Origin: Chitinilyticum aquatile DSM 21506
GTDB lineage: Bacteria; Pseudomonadota; Gammaproteobacteria; Burkholderiales; Chitinibacteraceae
Assembly (NCBI RefSeq): GCF_000430805.1
Contig: NZ_AUMS01000001.1
Coordinates: 124,001-188,000, forward strand
DNA length: 64,000 nucleotides
Direction: 5' to 3'
Positions 47,126-55,591 of this stretch are shown here, one piece after another. Within the stretch, counting starts at the first letter, position 1. Every line of letters starts with the position of its first letter. Position numbers and translations under genes: made by a program. Below the pieces are notes generated by a model, which searched no databases, had not been told where the DNA came from, and saw nothing but the letters and a program-made list of their open reading frames with translations.

Positions 47126-48133
47126 CTAGAAGTAGAACATGCCCATTGCCTTCTTGACCTGGAAGAGCGTCAGCGCGGCGACTTCGCGGGCGCGGCTGGA
47201 GCCGGCCATCAGCAGCGAGAGAATCTGGTCCGGGTCGCGTGCCAACTCGTTGCGGCGGGTGCGGATCGGTTCGAGCAGTTCCAGCAGCACGTTTTCCAGA
47301 TACGCCTTGACGACCGCATCGGCCAGGCCGCCACGCTGGTAGTGTTCCTTGAATTCGGCGACTTGCTGCTGGTCCGTGGCAAAGGCGTCAAGGAAGGTGA
47401 ACACCACATTGCCTTCGATATTGCCCGGATCTTCTGCCCGCAGGTGCTGCGGATCGGTAAACATCTTGCGCACAGCCAGGCGGATTTCATCGGGCGAGGC
47501 GGAGAGCGAAAGGTGGTTGCCCAGCGCGCGGCTCATCTTGCTGCTGCCATCGATGCCGGGCAGGCGCGCCACCTTGCCAACTTCGGCCTTGCACTCGCGC
47601 AGGATGTCGCTGCCGACCATGCGATTGAAGCGGCGCACGATTTCATTGGTCTGCTCGATCATCGGCAGCTGATCTTCGCCGACGGGCACCAGTGTGCCTT
47701 TCAGTGCGGTAATGTCGGCCGCCTGGCTGACGGGATAGCTGAGGAAACCGGCGGCAATGTCACGCTCCATGCCTTTCTGGCGGATTTCGTTTTTCACCGT
47801 CGGGTTGCGCTCAAGACGTGCGACAGAAACGAGATTCATGAAGTAGAACGACAGCTCGGCGAGCTCCGGCACCATGGACTGGATCAGGAAGGTGGATTGC
47901 TTCGGATCGAGGCCGACGGCCAGATAGTCAAGAGCGACATCGACCACACTCTGGCGTACGCGGCTGTAATCGCCCTGGTGGTCGGCGAGCGCCTGTGTGT
48001 CGGCCAGCAGCAGGAATTGGCGGTATTGTCCCTGCAGGCGCAGGCGGTTCTGCAGCGAGCCGGCGAGGTGGCCCAGATGCAGCGGGCCAGTGGTGCGGTC
48101 GCCAGTGACGACAATGATTTCCTGGTCAGACAT
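47126..48133 (-). CDS. trpS: Tryptophanyl-tRNA synthetase
   Basis: A 335-aa class I synthetase charging tRNA-Trp. The HIGH-type motif is TTGPLHLGHLAGSL (about 14-27), the KMSKS-type motif is SSKMSRALGN, and YPVSQAADITAL and VPVGEDQLPMIEQTNEIVRRFN line the active site. SD AGGAG precedes the start. A 17-codon leader peptide and terminator hairpin lie 60-180 bp upstream, so expression is probably attenuated in response to charged tRNA-Trp. Confidence 0.97.
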   Translation of the reverse strand: MSDQEIIVVTGDRTTGPLHLGHLAGSLQNRLRLQGQYRQFLLLADTQALADHQGDYSRVRQSVVDVALDYLAVGLDPKQSTFLIQSMVPELAELSFYFMNLVSVARLERNPTVKNEIRQKGMERDIAAGFLSYPVSQAADITALKGTLVPVGEDQLPMIEQTNEIVRRFNRMVGSDILRECKAEVGKVARLPGIDGSSKMSRALGNHLSLSASPDEIRLAVRKMFTDPQHLRAEDPGNIEGNVVFTFLDAFATDQQQVAEFKEHYQRGGLADAVVKAYLENVLLELLEPIRTRRNELARDPDQILSLLMAGSSRAREVAALTLFQVKKAMGMFYF

Positions 48134-48190
48134 GGACTTCTCCTGGTCTATGCCGCCGGATCATTGGAATGGAAGGTTTGGGTACAAAAA

Positions 48191-48218
48191 AACCTGCCGC
48201 CAGATCCGGCGGCAGGTT
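48191..48218 (-). terminator. Attenuator terminator hairpin before trpS
   Basis: AACCTGCCGCC (48218-48208) pairs with GGCGGCAGGTT (48201-48191), with a T-run to 48186 on the minus strand. It lies in the trpS leader. Confidence 0.88.
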
Positions 48219-48256
48219 CGTGTGTGCGGTTGAAGCGCAACGCGTCCCGGTGCCGC

Positions 48257-48310
48257 CTAATGGCGCCACCAGTAATAATATGCGAAAGCAGATGCGTTGA
48301 ACGTAGTCAT
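48257..48310 (-). CDS. trpS leader peptide
   Basis: A 17-residue open frame, MTTFNASAFAYYYWWRH, starting ATG at 48310 and ending TAG at 48257. Three Tyr codons are followed by two consecutive Trp codons placed inside the first strand of the pause hairpin, as in classical trp leaders. No strong ribosome-binding site is visible. TTGACG about 30 bp upstream could be part of its promoter. It is too short for most gene finders. Confidence 0.82.
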   Translation of the reverse strand: MTTFNASAFAYYYWWRH

Positions 48311-48388
48311 GGCTTCATCTTGCCCTGTGGTGCATTGCAGCGTCAAGTTAGGATTAGCTAGGGAAAGTACTTACATCAGGCCAGATGA

Positions 48389-50020
48389 TCAGGTTTTGTA
48401 CTGCTGAATGATGCCGTCCAGTTGCGAGGCGAGGCCGGTAAGTCGTTGCGAAAGTTCGTTGGTTGCACGTGCGGCCATATTGTTTTCTTCACTGGCCTGG
48501 GCAATGCGCTCAACATGGCGGGCGATGTCCTGGCTGGCCAGGCTCTGCTCCTTCAAAGCGCCGGCGATACTGCCAACATGCTGGACCGTGCTGCGTGCCA
48601 TGGTTTCGATTTCGCCCAGTGCGGCAGCCACTTCCTGCGTGCTTTCCACTCCCTCGTCGACCCGGCCGCTGGCCTGTTCCATGCCCTGTGATGCTTCCGC
48701 TGTATCGAGCTGAACCGCACGGATTTTGGATGTGATTTCAACGGTGGCCTGGGTGGTGCGTTCGGCCAGTTTGCGCACTTCGTCGGCGACGACTGCGAAG
48801 CCACGACCCAGCTCGCCGGCGCGGGCGGCTTCGATTGCCGCATTCAGTGCCAGCAGATTGGTCTGGTCGGCAATGTCCTTGATCACCATGGCGATGCTGC
48901 CGATTTCGTCCGAGCGCTGATTGAGCTTGCCGATCAGATGGGTTGAATGGCCGATGGCTTCGGCAATCTGCAGGATCTGGTCTGCAGCGGCTTGCGCCCG
49001 GGCCGAGCCGTTGGCGGCTGTGCTGGCGACCGAGCGTGCATCACTTTCAAGCTGGTGCGAATTGTCGGTAATCAGGTGCACGCTCACGGCCAGCTCTTCA
49101 ATGGCCGCTGCAGTGGAAGATGCCGCTTCGGCCTGTGCATTCGAGGCTGCACTGACCTGGGTGGCCGCGCTGGCAAGCTCCTGTGAAGCGCCGAAAAGCT
49201 GGGATGAGTTCTGCTTGGCGGCGCCGATGACCTTGCACATGCCGGCAAGCAAGCTATTCATGCTGCCCGAAGTGGCAGCAACTTCGTCATTGCCGCTTAG
49301 TGGCAGGCGCAGGCTGATTTGTCCGCTATTGTCGATTTCCGTGATGGTGGCCTGCATGGCATGCAGCGGACGGCGGATGCTGAGCGCGATGTAAACGGCT
49401 GCAAGGGAGGCGAGAGCGGTGGCAATCAGGCCGAGTACCAGCAGTGTCATTGTGCTGGATTGCTTGATGGCATCGACCTGATCGTCAATTCCTTCGGCGG
49501 CCTTGATGGCTTCCTCAGTCAGGGCCCCGGTATCTTCACCTACCTTGCGTACTGCGTCCTTATATTTGGCTACCGCCGCGTTTCCATCTGCAGGCGTCAG
49601 CAATTTGCCGGCCACAATGTCGGCGTGCACGCTGCGCATGCCTTGGGCGTAATCGTTCAGTGCGCTTTCGAGCTGCTTCAGGCGGGTTTGCTGATCAGGG
49701 TTTGCAGCGGCATGGGCGTTTTTGAGCGCCTCGCTGGCCTTGGCCAGGGTTGAGTCCCATTTCGCCTTGTATTCACTGACCTTGGCCGGGTCGGCGATAT
49801 TGAGCAGCAGATCCTTTTCATAACGCCGCAGATTGCCGACTTCATTACGGGCGTCTTCCAGTTCGAGGCTATAGCGCAGCGTGTGATGCAGCAGATCACT
49901 GGTGACCTGATGCATTTGCCGCTGGGAATAAAGGCCTGCCGTACCCATCAGGACCAGAAAAAACAGCATGATCGAAAATCCGATGGCAATGCGCTTGGCA
50001 ATACTGAACTGGTTTAGCAT
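48389..50020 (-). CDS. Methyl-accepting chemotaxis protein
   Basis: A 543-aa chemoreceptor. Membrane helices at about 10-32 and 190-212 bracket a four-helix-bundle-type periplasmic sensor (about 33-188). A HAMP domain begins SIRRPLHAM. The signalling tip [40 protein letters not shown] is intact. The ligand is unknown, and no CheA-binding pentapeptide for receptor methylation is obvious at the C-terminus. GGAG precedes the ATG at 50020. It diverges from purT. Confidence 0.95.
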   Translation of the reverse strand: MLNQFSIAKRIAIGFSIMLFFLVLMGTAGLYSQRQMHQVTSDLLHHTLRYSLELEDARNEVGNLRRYEKDLLLNIADPAKVSEYKAKWDSTLAKASEALKNAHAAANPDQQTRLKQLESALNDYAQGMRSVHADIVAGKLLTPADGNAAVAKYKDAVRKVGEDTGALTEEAIKAAEGIDDQVDAIKQSSTMTLLVLGLIATALASLAAVYIALSIRRPLHAMQATITEIDNSGQISLRLPLSGNDEVAATSGSMNSLLAGMCKVIGAAKQNSSQLFGASQELASAATQVSAASNAQAEAASSTAAAIEELAVSVHLITDNSHQLESDARSVASTAANGSARAQAAADQILQIAEAIGHSTHLIGKLNQRSDEIGSIAMVIKDIADQTNLLALNAAIEAARAGELGRGFAVVADEVRKLAERTTQATVEITSKIRAVQLDTAEASQGMEQASGRVDEGVESTQEVAAALGEIETMARSTVQHVGSIAGALKEQSLASQDIARHVERIAQASEENNMAARATNELSQRLTGLASQLDGIIQQYKT

Positions 50021-50087
50021 GATTTCTCCGGCTGGTGACGCAGCATTGCGTGGATTATAGGTATTGCTTTCCACTATGGATACTGGT

Positions 50088-50116
50088 GCTGCTGTTAGAA
50101 TTCGGGCATCGAAATC
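50088..50116 (+). promoter_or_regulatory. purT promoter-region element shared with purU
   Basis: This 29-bp stretch matches the one before purU (52466-52494) at 25 positions. It contains TGTTAGAAT, which reads as an extended -10, and a conserved GCATCG downstream of it. Confidence 0.5.
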
Positions 50117-50138
50117 GCTTTATATACAGGAGTTGATC

Positions 50139-51356
50139 ATGCGCATCGGAACACCTCTGAGCCATTCGGCAGTCAAGGTCATGCTGCTGGGCTGCGGCGA
50201 GCTGGGCAAGGAAGTCATCATTGCCCTGCAGCGGCTGGGTGTTGAAGTCATCGGGGTGGATCGCTATGCCAATGCGCCGGGCATGCAGGTCGCGCATCGC
50301 AGCCACGTGATCGACATGAGCGATGCCAAGGCCTTGCGCGCACTGGTTGAACAGGAACGCCCGCAGCTGATCGTGCCGGAAATCGAGGCCATTGCCACCG
50401 AAGAACTGGTGCGCATCGAGGCCGATGGTCTGGCCACCGTCATTCCAACTGCCCGCGCGACGCAGCTGACGATGAATCGCGAAGGCATACGCCGCCTGGC
50501 AGCGGAAGAGCTCGGGCTGCCCACCTCGGCCTACCGTTTTGCCGATTCGCTGGCAGACGTGCAGGCGGCGGTGGCTGAGATTGGCTTCCCCTGCCTGATC
50601 AAGCCGGTCATGTCGTCGTCCGGCAAGGGGCAGTCGCTGCTGCGGGAAGAGGCCGACGTGGCACCGGCCTGGGATTACGCGCTGGCGGGCAGCCGGGTGA
50701 ATCACGGTCGCGTGATCGTCGAGGGCTTTGTCGACTTTGATTATGAAATCACGCTGCTGACCGTGCGTTCGCTGGGCGGCAACGGGCAGATCGTCACCTC
50801 ATTCTGCGCGCCGGTTGGCCATGTGCAGGTGAAGGGTGATTATGTGGAGAGCTGGCAGCCGCAGCTGATGAGCCCGGTCGCGCTCGAGCGGGCCGAAGAG
50901 ATTGCCGGCAAGGTCACGGCAGCGCTGGGCGGGCGCGGACTGTTCGGTGTCGAGCTGTTTGTGAAGGGGGATCAGGTGTGGTTCTCGGAAGTCAGCCCGC
51001 GTCCGCATGATACCGGCCTCGTCACCCTGATGAGCCAGCGCTACTCCGAATTCGAGCTGCATGCCCGCGCCATTCTTGGGCTGCCGGTGGATGTCGAGCA
51101 GCGCGAGGCGGCAGCCAGTGCCGTGATCTATGGCGGCGTGGATGCGGCCGGAATCGCCTTTGATGGCGTGGCTGCCGCGCTGGCTGTGCCGCGCGCCGAT
51201 CTGCGCCTGTTTGGCAAGCCGGAATCGTTCACGCGCCGTCGCATGGGCGTGGCACTCGCGGCCGGCCCGGATACCGATACGGCCCGCGAGCGTGCGCGCC
51301 ACGCTGCGAGTCTGGTGCAGCCCGTTGCTGTGGCAAAAGGGGCCGGCCATGAGTGA
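50139..51356 (+). CDS. purT: Formate-dependent phosphoribosylglycinamide formyltransferase
   Basis: A 405-aa ATP-grasp enzyme that makes formyl-GAR from formate, ATP and GAR, a folate-independent alternative to Pur[43 protein letters not shown] is the start of the family, and [18 protein letters not shown] and [26 protein letters not shown] are ATP-grasp blocks. AGGAG precedes the ATG at 50139. Formate can be supplied by PurU, encoded 1.1 kb downstream. Its end overlaps the globin gene by 8 bp. Confidence 0.97.
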   Translation: MRIGTPLSHSAVKVMLLGCGELGKEVIIALQRLGVEVIGVDRYANAPGMQVAHRSHVIDMSDAKALRALVEQERPQLIVPEIEAIATEELVRIEADGLATVIPTARATQLTMNREGIRRLAAEELGLPTSAYRFADSLADVQAAVAEIGFPCLIKPVMSSSGKGQSLLREEADVAPAWDYALAGSRVNHGRVIVEGFVDFDYEITLLTVRSLGGNGQIVTSFCAPVGHVQVKGDYVESWQPQLMSPVALERAEEIAGKVTAALGGRGLFGVELFVKGDQVWFSEVSPRPHDTGLVTLMSQRYSEFELHARAILGLPVDVEQREAAASAVIYGGVDAAGIAFDGVAAALAVPRADLRLFGKPESFTRRRMGVALAAGPDTDTARERARHAASLVQPVAVAKGAGHE

Positions 51357-51741
51357 GGCGTCAGGCTTGAGCCCCTATGAATTGCTGGGCGGCGAAGCGG
51401 TATTGCGCCAGCTGGTCGACCGTTTCTACGACATCATGGCCAGTGATCCGCGTGCTGCCGGCATCCAGGCGATGCACGCCGCCGATACCACACTGATCCG
51501 CCAGAAGCTGTTCGAGTTCCTTTCGGGCTGGCTGGGTGGCCCCGAGCTATTCATCCAGAAATACGGCCACCCGCGCCTGCGTGCGCGGCATCTGCCCTTT
51601 GCCATCGGTGAAGAAGAGCGTGACCAGTGGCTGATCTGCATGTATCAGGCCATGGCGGAAATTCCGATGGAAGAGGGCTTGCGCAGCCATCTGGAGGAGG
51701 CCTTCTTCCGGACGGCCGATTTCATGCGCAATCAGGAATAG
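51349..51741 (+). CDS. Group II truncated hemoglobin (trHbO type)
   Basis: A 130-aa heme protein of the 2-on-2 globin fold. [53 protein letters not shown] and [13 protein letters not shown] follow the family, with Tyr B10 in RFYDIM and the proximal histidine region in [12 protein letters not shown]. Possible roles are oxygen, NO or peroxide handling; none can be chosen from sequence. It overlaps the end of purT by 8 bp, so the two are co-translated. Confidence 0.92.
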   Translation: MSEASGLSPYELLGGEAVLRQLVDRFYDIMASDPRAAGIQAMHAADTTLIRQKLFEFLSGWLGGPELFIQKYGHPRLRARHLPFAIGEEERDQWLICMYQAMAEIPMEEGLRSHLEEAFFRTADFMRNQE

Positions 51742-51744
51742 TGC

Positions 51745-51793
51745 GGGTATTGCCCTGTGGCCATTTGGATTGAATGGCTACGGGCTTATGCTG
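51745..51793. repeat. 49-bp dispersed palindrome, copy 11
   Basis: Begins GGGTATTGCCC; core TGTGGCCATTT and GAATGGCTACGGGC pair strongly; the right end is eroded (TTATGCTG). It lies in the convergent globin/trmL junction, with no other terminator visible. Confidence 0.75.
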
Positions 51794-51806
51794 TTGTGGG
51801 TATATC

Positions 51807-52271
51807 TCAGAGGCCGCCGGCAAAACCCTGCTGGCGCCAAGCCTCGTAAACGATGACAGCGACTGCGTTCGAGAGGTTCAGGCTGCGGTTGTCCGGGCGC
51901 ATCGGCAGGCGGATGCGCTGCTCGCCGCTGAGCTTCTCCAGCATCTCGTCGGGCAGGCCGCGTGTTTCCGGCCCGAACAGCAGCACGTCACCCGCGCGGT
52001 ATGTCACCGTGTCATAACGCACGGCACCCTTGGTGGTGGCGGCAAAAATCCGCCGCCCGGCCAGTGCAGCCAGGCAGCTTTCCCAGTCCTCATGCACCTG
52101 CATGTCGGCATACTCGTGATAATCGAGGCCGGCGCGACGCATTTTGGCATCATCCAGCGGAAAGCCGAGCGGTTTGACCAGATGCAGGCGCACACCGGTG
52201 TTGGCGCTCAGTCGGATGATATTGCCGGTATTGGGTGGGATTTCAGGCTGGTACAAGACAATATCGAACAT
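51807..52271 (-). CDS. trmL: tRNA (cytidine/uridine-2'-O-)-methyltransferase TrmL
   Basis: A 154-aa SPOUT (trefoil-knot) methyltransferase that modifies wobble position 34 of tRNA-Leu. FDIVLYQPEIPPNTGNIIRLSANTG is the N-terminal signature; DVLLFGPETRGLP and RIRLPMRPDNRSLNLSNAVAVIVYEAWRQQGF form the knot. The ATG at 52271 begins MFDIVLYQPE; earlier in-frame sequence is not conserved. Confidence 0.96.
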   Translation of the reverse strand: MFDIVLYQPEIPPNTGNIIRLSANTGVRLHLVKPLGFPLDDAKMRRAGLDYHEYADMQVHEDWESCLAALAGRRIFAATTKGAVRYDTVTYRAGDVLLFGPETRGLPDEMLEKLSGEQRIRLPMRPDNRSLNLSNAVAVIVYEAWRQQGFAGGL

Positions 52272-52465
52272 GGCGGTGATGAATGGACTGGTTGAAAATG
52301 CGCCACGCCATGTTCTCCAGCCGGGACGGCAAGGCAGCGGCATGGCGTGCGGACGCGATTATGGGCTGCCCGGAGCCATCCTTCAATGTGTGTCCTGACT
52401 GGCTGGCAAAATCCGGTGCTTGATGGCGCGCAGTTTCGGGTTACTCCGCATCGCCCTGGCATGCG

Positions 52466-52494
52466 GCTGCTGTTAGAATTGCTGCATCGCAATC
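52466..52494 (+). promoter_or_regulatory. purU promoter-region element shared with purT
   Basis: Counterpart of 50088-50116, with TGTTAGAATT as an extended -10 and the downstream GCATCG. It ends 19 bp before the purU start. Confidence 0.5.
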
Positions 52495-52513
52495 CTTTGC
52501 CCTGCCAGTGCCA

Positions 52514-53365
52514 ATGAATACTGCTACTCTTCTGATCAGCTGCCCGGACCGCAAGGGCCTTTCTGCCGCAATCGCCAATTTTCTGTATACCTATAACGCC
52601 AACATCATTCATGTCGACCAGCACCAGGACACGACCGAAAACCTGTTCCTGATGCGCGTGGAATGGGATCTGACCGATTTCACGCTGGACATGGATGCAT
52701 TCACACCGGCTTTTGCCCCGATTGCCGATCGTTTCCACATGGAATGGAAGGTCGCGCTGTCATCGCGCCGCCAGCGCGTTGCCATTTTCGTTTCGAAGTA
52801 CGACCACTGTTTTGTCGACCTGCTGCACCGCTATCGCAGCGGCGAACTGCCATGCGAAATTCCGCTGATCATTTCCAATCACCCGGATTGCGAGGCTCTG
52901 GCACGCTTCTACGGCATTCCTTTCCATGTGATCCCGGTGACCAAGGACAACAAGGCCGAAGCCGAAGCACAGCAAAAGGCACTGCTGGCCGAGAACAATA
53001 TCGATCTCATCGTACTGGCGCGCTACATGCAGGTACTCAGTCATGATTTTACCGCAGCCTATCCGCAGCGCGTGATCAATATCCATCACAGTTTCCTGCC
53101 GGCATTCGACGGCGCGAAGCCCTATCACCGTGCGTTTGCCCGTGGCGTGAAGCTGATCGGTGCGACCAGCCATTATGTAACCGAGGTGCTGGATGATGGC
53201 CCGATCATCGAGCAGGATGTCATCCGCATCAGCCATCGTGAAGATGTCGAATCGCTGATCCAGAAAGGCCGTGATCTTGAACGCGTCGTGCTGTCGCGTG
53301 CCGTGCGCTGGCACCTGGAGAACCGAGTGCTGGTCTACTCGAACAAGACCGTCATCTTTGCTTGA
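52514..53365 (+). CDS. purU: Formyltetrahydrofolate deformylase
   Basis: A 283-aa enzyme that hydrolyses 10-formyl-THF to THF and formate. The N-terminal ACT domain begins LLISCPDRKGLSAAIANFLYTYNANIIHVDQHQD. The catalytic formyltransferase-like part holds the N-H-D set: IISNHPDCE, VINIHHSFLPAF and DGPIIEQDV. The formate can feed PurT. ATG 52514 is preferred over GTG 52508. Confidence 0.97.
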   Translation: MNTATLLISCPDRKGLSAAIANFLYTYNANIIHVDQHQDTTENLFLMRVEWDLTDFTLDMDAFTPAFAPIADRFHMEWKVALSSRRQRVAIFVSKYDHCFVDLLHRYRSGELPCEIPLIISNHPDCEALARFYGIPFHVIPVTKDNKAEAEAQQKALLAENNIDLIVLARYMQVLSHDFTAAYPQRVINIHHSFLPAFDGAKPYHRAFARGVKLIGATSHYVTEVLDDGPIIEQDVIRISHREDVESLIQKGRDLERVVLSRAVRWHLENRVLVYSNKTVIFA

Positions 53366-53381
53366 TCGTTAGTAGGGCAGA

Positions 53382-53419
53382 CAATGAAAAACGCCGCACT
53401 GATGCGGCGTTTTTCATTG
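53382..53419. terminator. Bidirectional terminator between purU and the sensor kinase gene
   Basis: Perfect 17-bp arms CAATGAAAAACGCCGCA and TGCGGCGTTTTTCATTG around the loop CTGA, T-rich on both strands. Confidence 0.94.
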
Positions 53420-53435
53420 TGGCGTGGGCTGCTGG

Positions 53436-54839
53436 TCAATCATCGTGATCACGGCCCTTGCCGTGCGGCAGGCTGACCAGCACGATCAGGCCATGCGGTT
53501 CGGCGTCTTTCAGTTCGACCGTGCCGCCGTGCCGCTCGGCAATTTCCCTCACGATGGCCATGCCGAGACCGCAGCCGTTGCCGGTCTGCTCGCGGCGATA
53601 GAAACGCTCGAAGACGCGCTCCTTGTCGGCGTCGGGAATGCCGGGGCCGTCATCTTCGACGGCAATCCGGTAGAAGGTGTCGTCCTCGCTCAGGCGTACG
53701 GTGATGCAGCCATTGCGCGGAATGTACTTGATGGCGTTGTCGACCAAATTGATGAAGAGCTCGCGCAGCAGCGCCGAATTGCCTTCGATGCAGGCTTCGC
53801 TGACCATGATTTCGCACCCCAGATCGACACCAGCTGCCAGCGCGCGTGGCACGGATTCGGCGGTAATGTCACGCAGCATCCGCGTCAGATCCATGTGGAC
53901 TTTCGGTAGGCCCGTCTGGCTGCCCGGCTCGGAACGTGCCAGCGTGAGCAACTGGTTTACCAGGTGAATGCTGCGGGTGGCACTGGTGTGCACCATGCTG
54001 AGCCTTTCGCGCAGAACTTCGGGGGATGTTTCGCGCATGGCCAGCTCGGTCTGCGACTTCAGGCCGGCGAGCGGGGTACGCAACTGGTGTGCCGCATCGG
54101 CGATGAAGCGGCGCTGCCGCCCGATGCTGGCTTCGGTGGTTGATAGCAGCTGATTCAGTGAATCGGCAAGCTGGCTGACTTCCGCCGGTGCGCTGGCCAG
54201 CTGGATGGGAGAAAGATCCTGTGCCTTGCGACCGGCGAGCAGCGCCTGCAATTGTGCGAGTGGACGCAAGCCGGTGCCGATTCCCCACCAGACCAGGAAG
54301 GATGTGGCCAGCATCAGGATTGCGAGTGGCAGGGCGATCGACAGGATGATCTGCTGCGAGAGATTATTGCGATAGTCGGCTTTCTGCGCCGTCTGGAAGA
54401 CGAGCCAGGGCTGGTTGCTGCCGGGGGGGGATATTTTCATCATGGCAATCCGTATCGAATTGCCATTCAGATTCGCATTGTAAAGCGCCGGTTCAGACGA
54501 TGATTTGCTGATGCCTGCGCTTGGCAGAGGCAGTTCGATATTGCTCAACAGGACGTGGCCGGCTGGGTCGCGGATCGTGTAATAGATCGCCCCTTCCTGA
54601 GTGCCGTCCAGCACATTGCTTGCCGTCGCGGGAAGCGCCACCTGCACGCCGGCTGGCGTGCTGGTTATTACCAGTGAGAGCGCACGCCCGATCTGGAGCA
54701 GGTTGCCATCGATGATGGTATTGGCATAATGCAGCGCCACCGCATACGAGAGGGCAGCGCCGACCAGCCAGAATACAAGTTGAGGCACCAGCAGCCACCG
54801 CAGTAGCTGCTGTTTCAGTGTGCTGTTATTGTGCGGCAT
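53436..54839 (-). CDS. Two-component sensor histidine kinase (TctE/QseC-like)
   Basis: A 467-aa inner-membrane kinase. Membrane helices at about 15-37 and 162-186 enclose a periplasmic domain of the TctE-N type (YTIRDPAGHVLLSN). HAMP and HisKA follow with phospho-acceptor H251 (IADAAHQLRTPLAGLKSQTELAMRE). The ATPase has LVDNAIKYIP, DDGPGIP, FERFYR and GLGMAIVREI. Family members sense carboxylates or other small ligands; this ligand is unknown. It overlaps the response regulator gene by 14 bp. Confidence 0.94.
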   Translation of the reverse strand: MPHNNSTLKQQLLRWLLVPQLVFWLVGAALSYAVALHYANTIIDGNLLQIGRALSLVITSTPAGVQVALPATASNVLDGTQEGAIYYTIRDPAGHVLLSNIELPLPSAGISKSSSEPALYNANLNGNSIRIAMMKISPPGSNQPWLVFQTAQKADYRNNLSQQIILSIALPLAILMLATSFLVWWGIGTGLRPLAQLQALLAGRKAQDLSPIQLASAPAEVSQLADSLNQLLSTTEASIGRQRRFIADAAHQLRTPLAGLKSQTELAMRETSPEVLRERLSMVHTSATRSIHLVNQLLTLARSEPGSQTGLPKVHMDLTRMLRDITAESVPRALAAGVDLGCEIMVSEACIEGNSALLRELFINLVDNAIKYIPRNGCITVRLSEDDTFYRIAVEDDGPGIPDADKERVFERFYRREQTGNGCGLGMAIVREIAERHGGTVELKDAEPHGLIVLVSLPHGKGRDHDD

Positions 54840-55524
54840 CCGTTACGCCGGGTTGCTGCTTTTCCAGCAAATAGCCCAAGCCGCGAATGGTGCGGATGAC
54901 CACGCCACACGGTTCCAGCTTTTTACGCAGGCGGTGAACGTAGACTTCGATCGCGTTCAGGCCGACTTCGGCATTTTCGTTGCCGAGCTCGCTGACGATC
55001 TGCTCTTTGGTCACGACGCGGTCGATGTTCGACATCAGGATTTCCAGAACAGTCAGCTCGCGTGCGGAGAGATCAAGCGGCGTATCGTTGCACCAGGCAC
55101 GCTGGCCAGCGCGGTCAAGGCGCAGGTTTCCGAGCTGCTGAACCGATTGCGGCAGGATCTGGCTACGGCGCAGGAGTGCACGCAGGCGGGCTTCCAGTTC
55201 GGCAAATTCGAAAGGCTTGGGCAGATAATCATCGGCTCCGGCATCAAGACCGGCGACGCGGTCTTCCAGTCCGTCCAGCGCAGTCAGCAGCAGGATGGGC
55301 ATGGAGGGCTTGTGCTGGCGCACGTTGCGCAGTACGGTCAGGCCATCCATATTGGGCAGGCCGATATCCAGCACCACGACATCGTAATCGTTGTGCAGCA
55401 AAATCTGCATTGCCAGAGCGCCGTCATTGACACAATCAACCTGGAAATCAGCTTGCGACAGGCTGGTTTTCAGCGCGTCGGCAAGAATCAGGTCATCTTC
55501 AGCAAGAAAGAGGCGTGTAGCCAT
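54826..55524 (-). CDS. OmpR-family response regulator (TctD/QseB-like)
   Basis: A 232-aa transcription regulator. The receiver has acidic residues in LAEDD, phospho-acceptor D53 (VVLDIGLPNMDG) and the lysine in YLPKPFE. The C-terminal winged helix has LSARELTVLEILMSNIDRVVTKEQIVSEL and EVYVHRLRKKLEPCGVVIRTIRGLGYLL. It is encoded first in the operon with the adjacent kinase, its likely partner. Target genes are not evident. Confidence 0.96.
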   Translation of the reverse strand: MATRLFLAEDDLILADALKTSLSQADFQVDCVNDGALAMQILLHNDYDVVVLDIGLPNMDGLTVLRNVRQHKPSMPILLLTALDGLEDRVAGLDAGADDYLPKPFEFAELEARLRALLRRSQILPQSVQQLGNLRLDRAGQRAWCNDTPLDLSARELTVLEILMSNIDRVVTKEQIVSELGNENAEVGLNAIEVYVHRLRKKLEPCGVVIRTIRGLGYLLEKQQPGVTDAAQ

Positions 55525-55591
55525 GCGAATACTCCGTTTGTAAGTCTAAACTTACCGCTGAGTGTAGCGTTTATTTCGCCATTCCCCAAGT

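Larger units (their letters stand above)
48186..48310 (-). promoter_or_regulatory. Ribosome-mediated transcription attenuator of trpS
   Basis: Read on the minus strand: leader peptide (48310-48257) with tandem Trp codons. Segment 1 GGTGGCGCC (48270-48262) overlaps those codons and pairs with segment 2 GGCGGCACC (48257-48249). Segment 2 GGCGGCA can instead pair with TGCCGCC of segment 3 (48214-48208). Segments 3 and 4 (AACCTGCCGCC/GGCGGCAGGTT) form the terminator, followed by seven T. Stalling at Trp codons would free segment 2 to form the antiterminator and allow trpS transcription. Confidence 0.88.
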
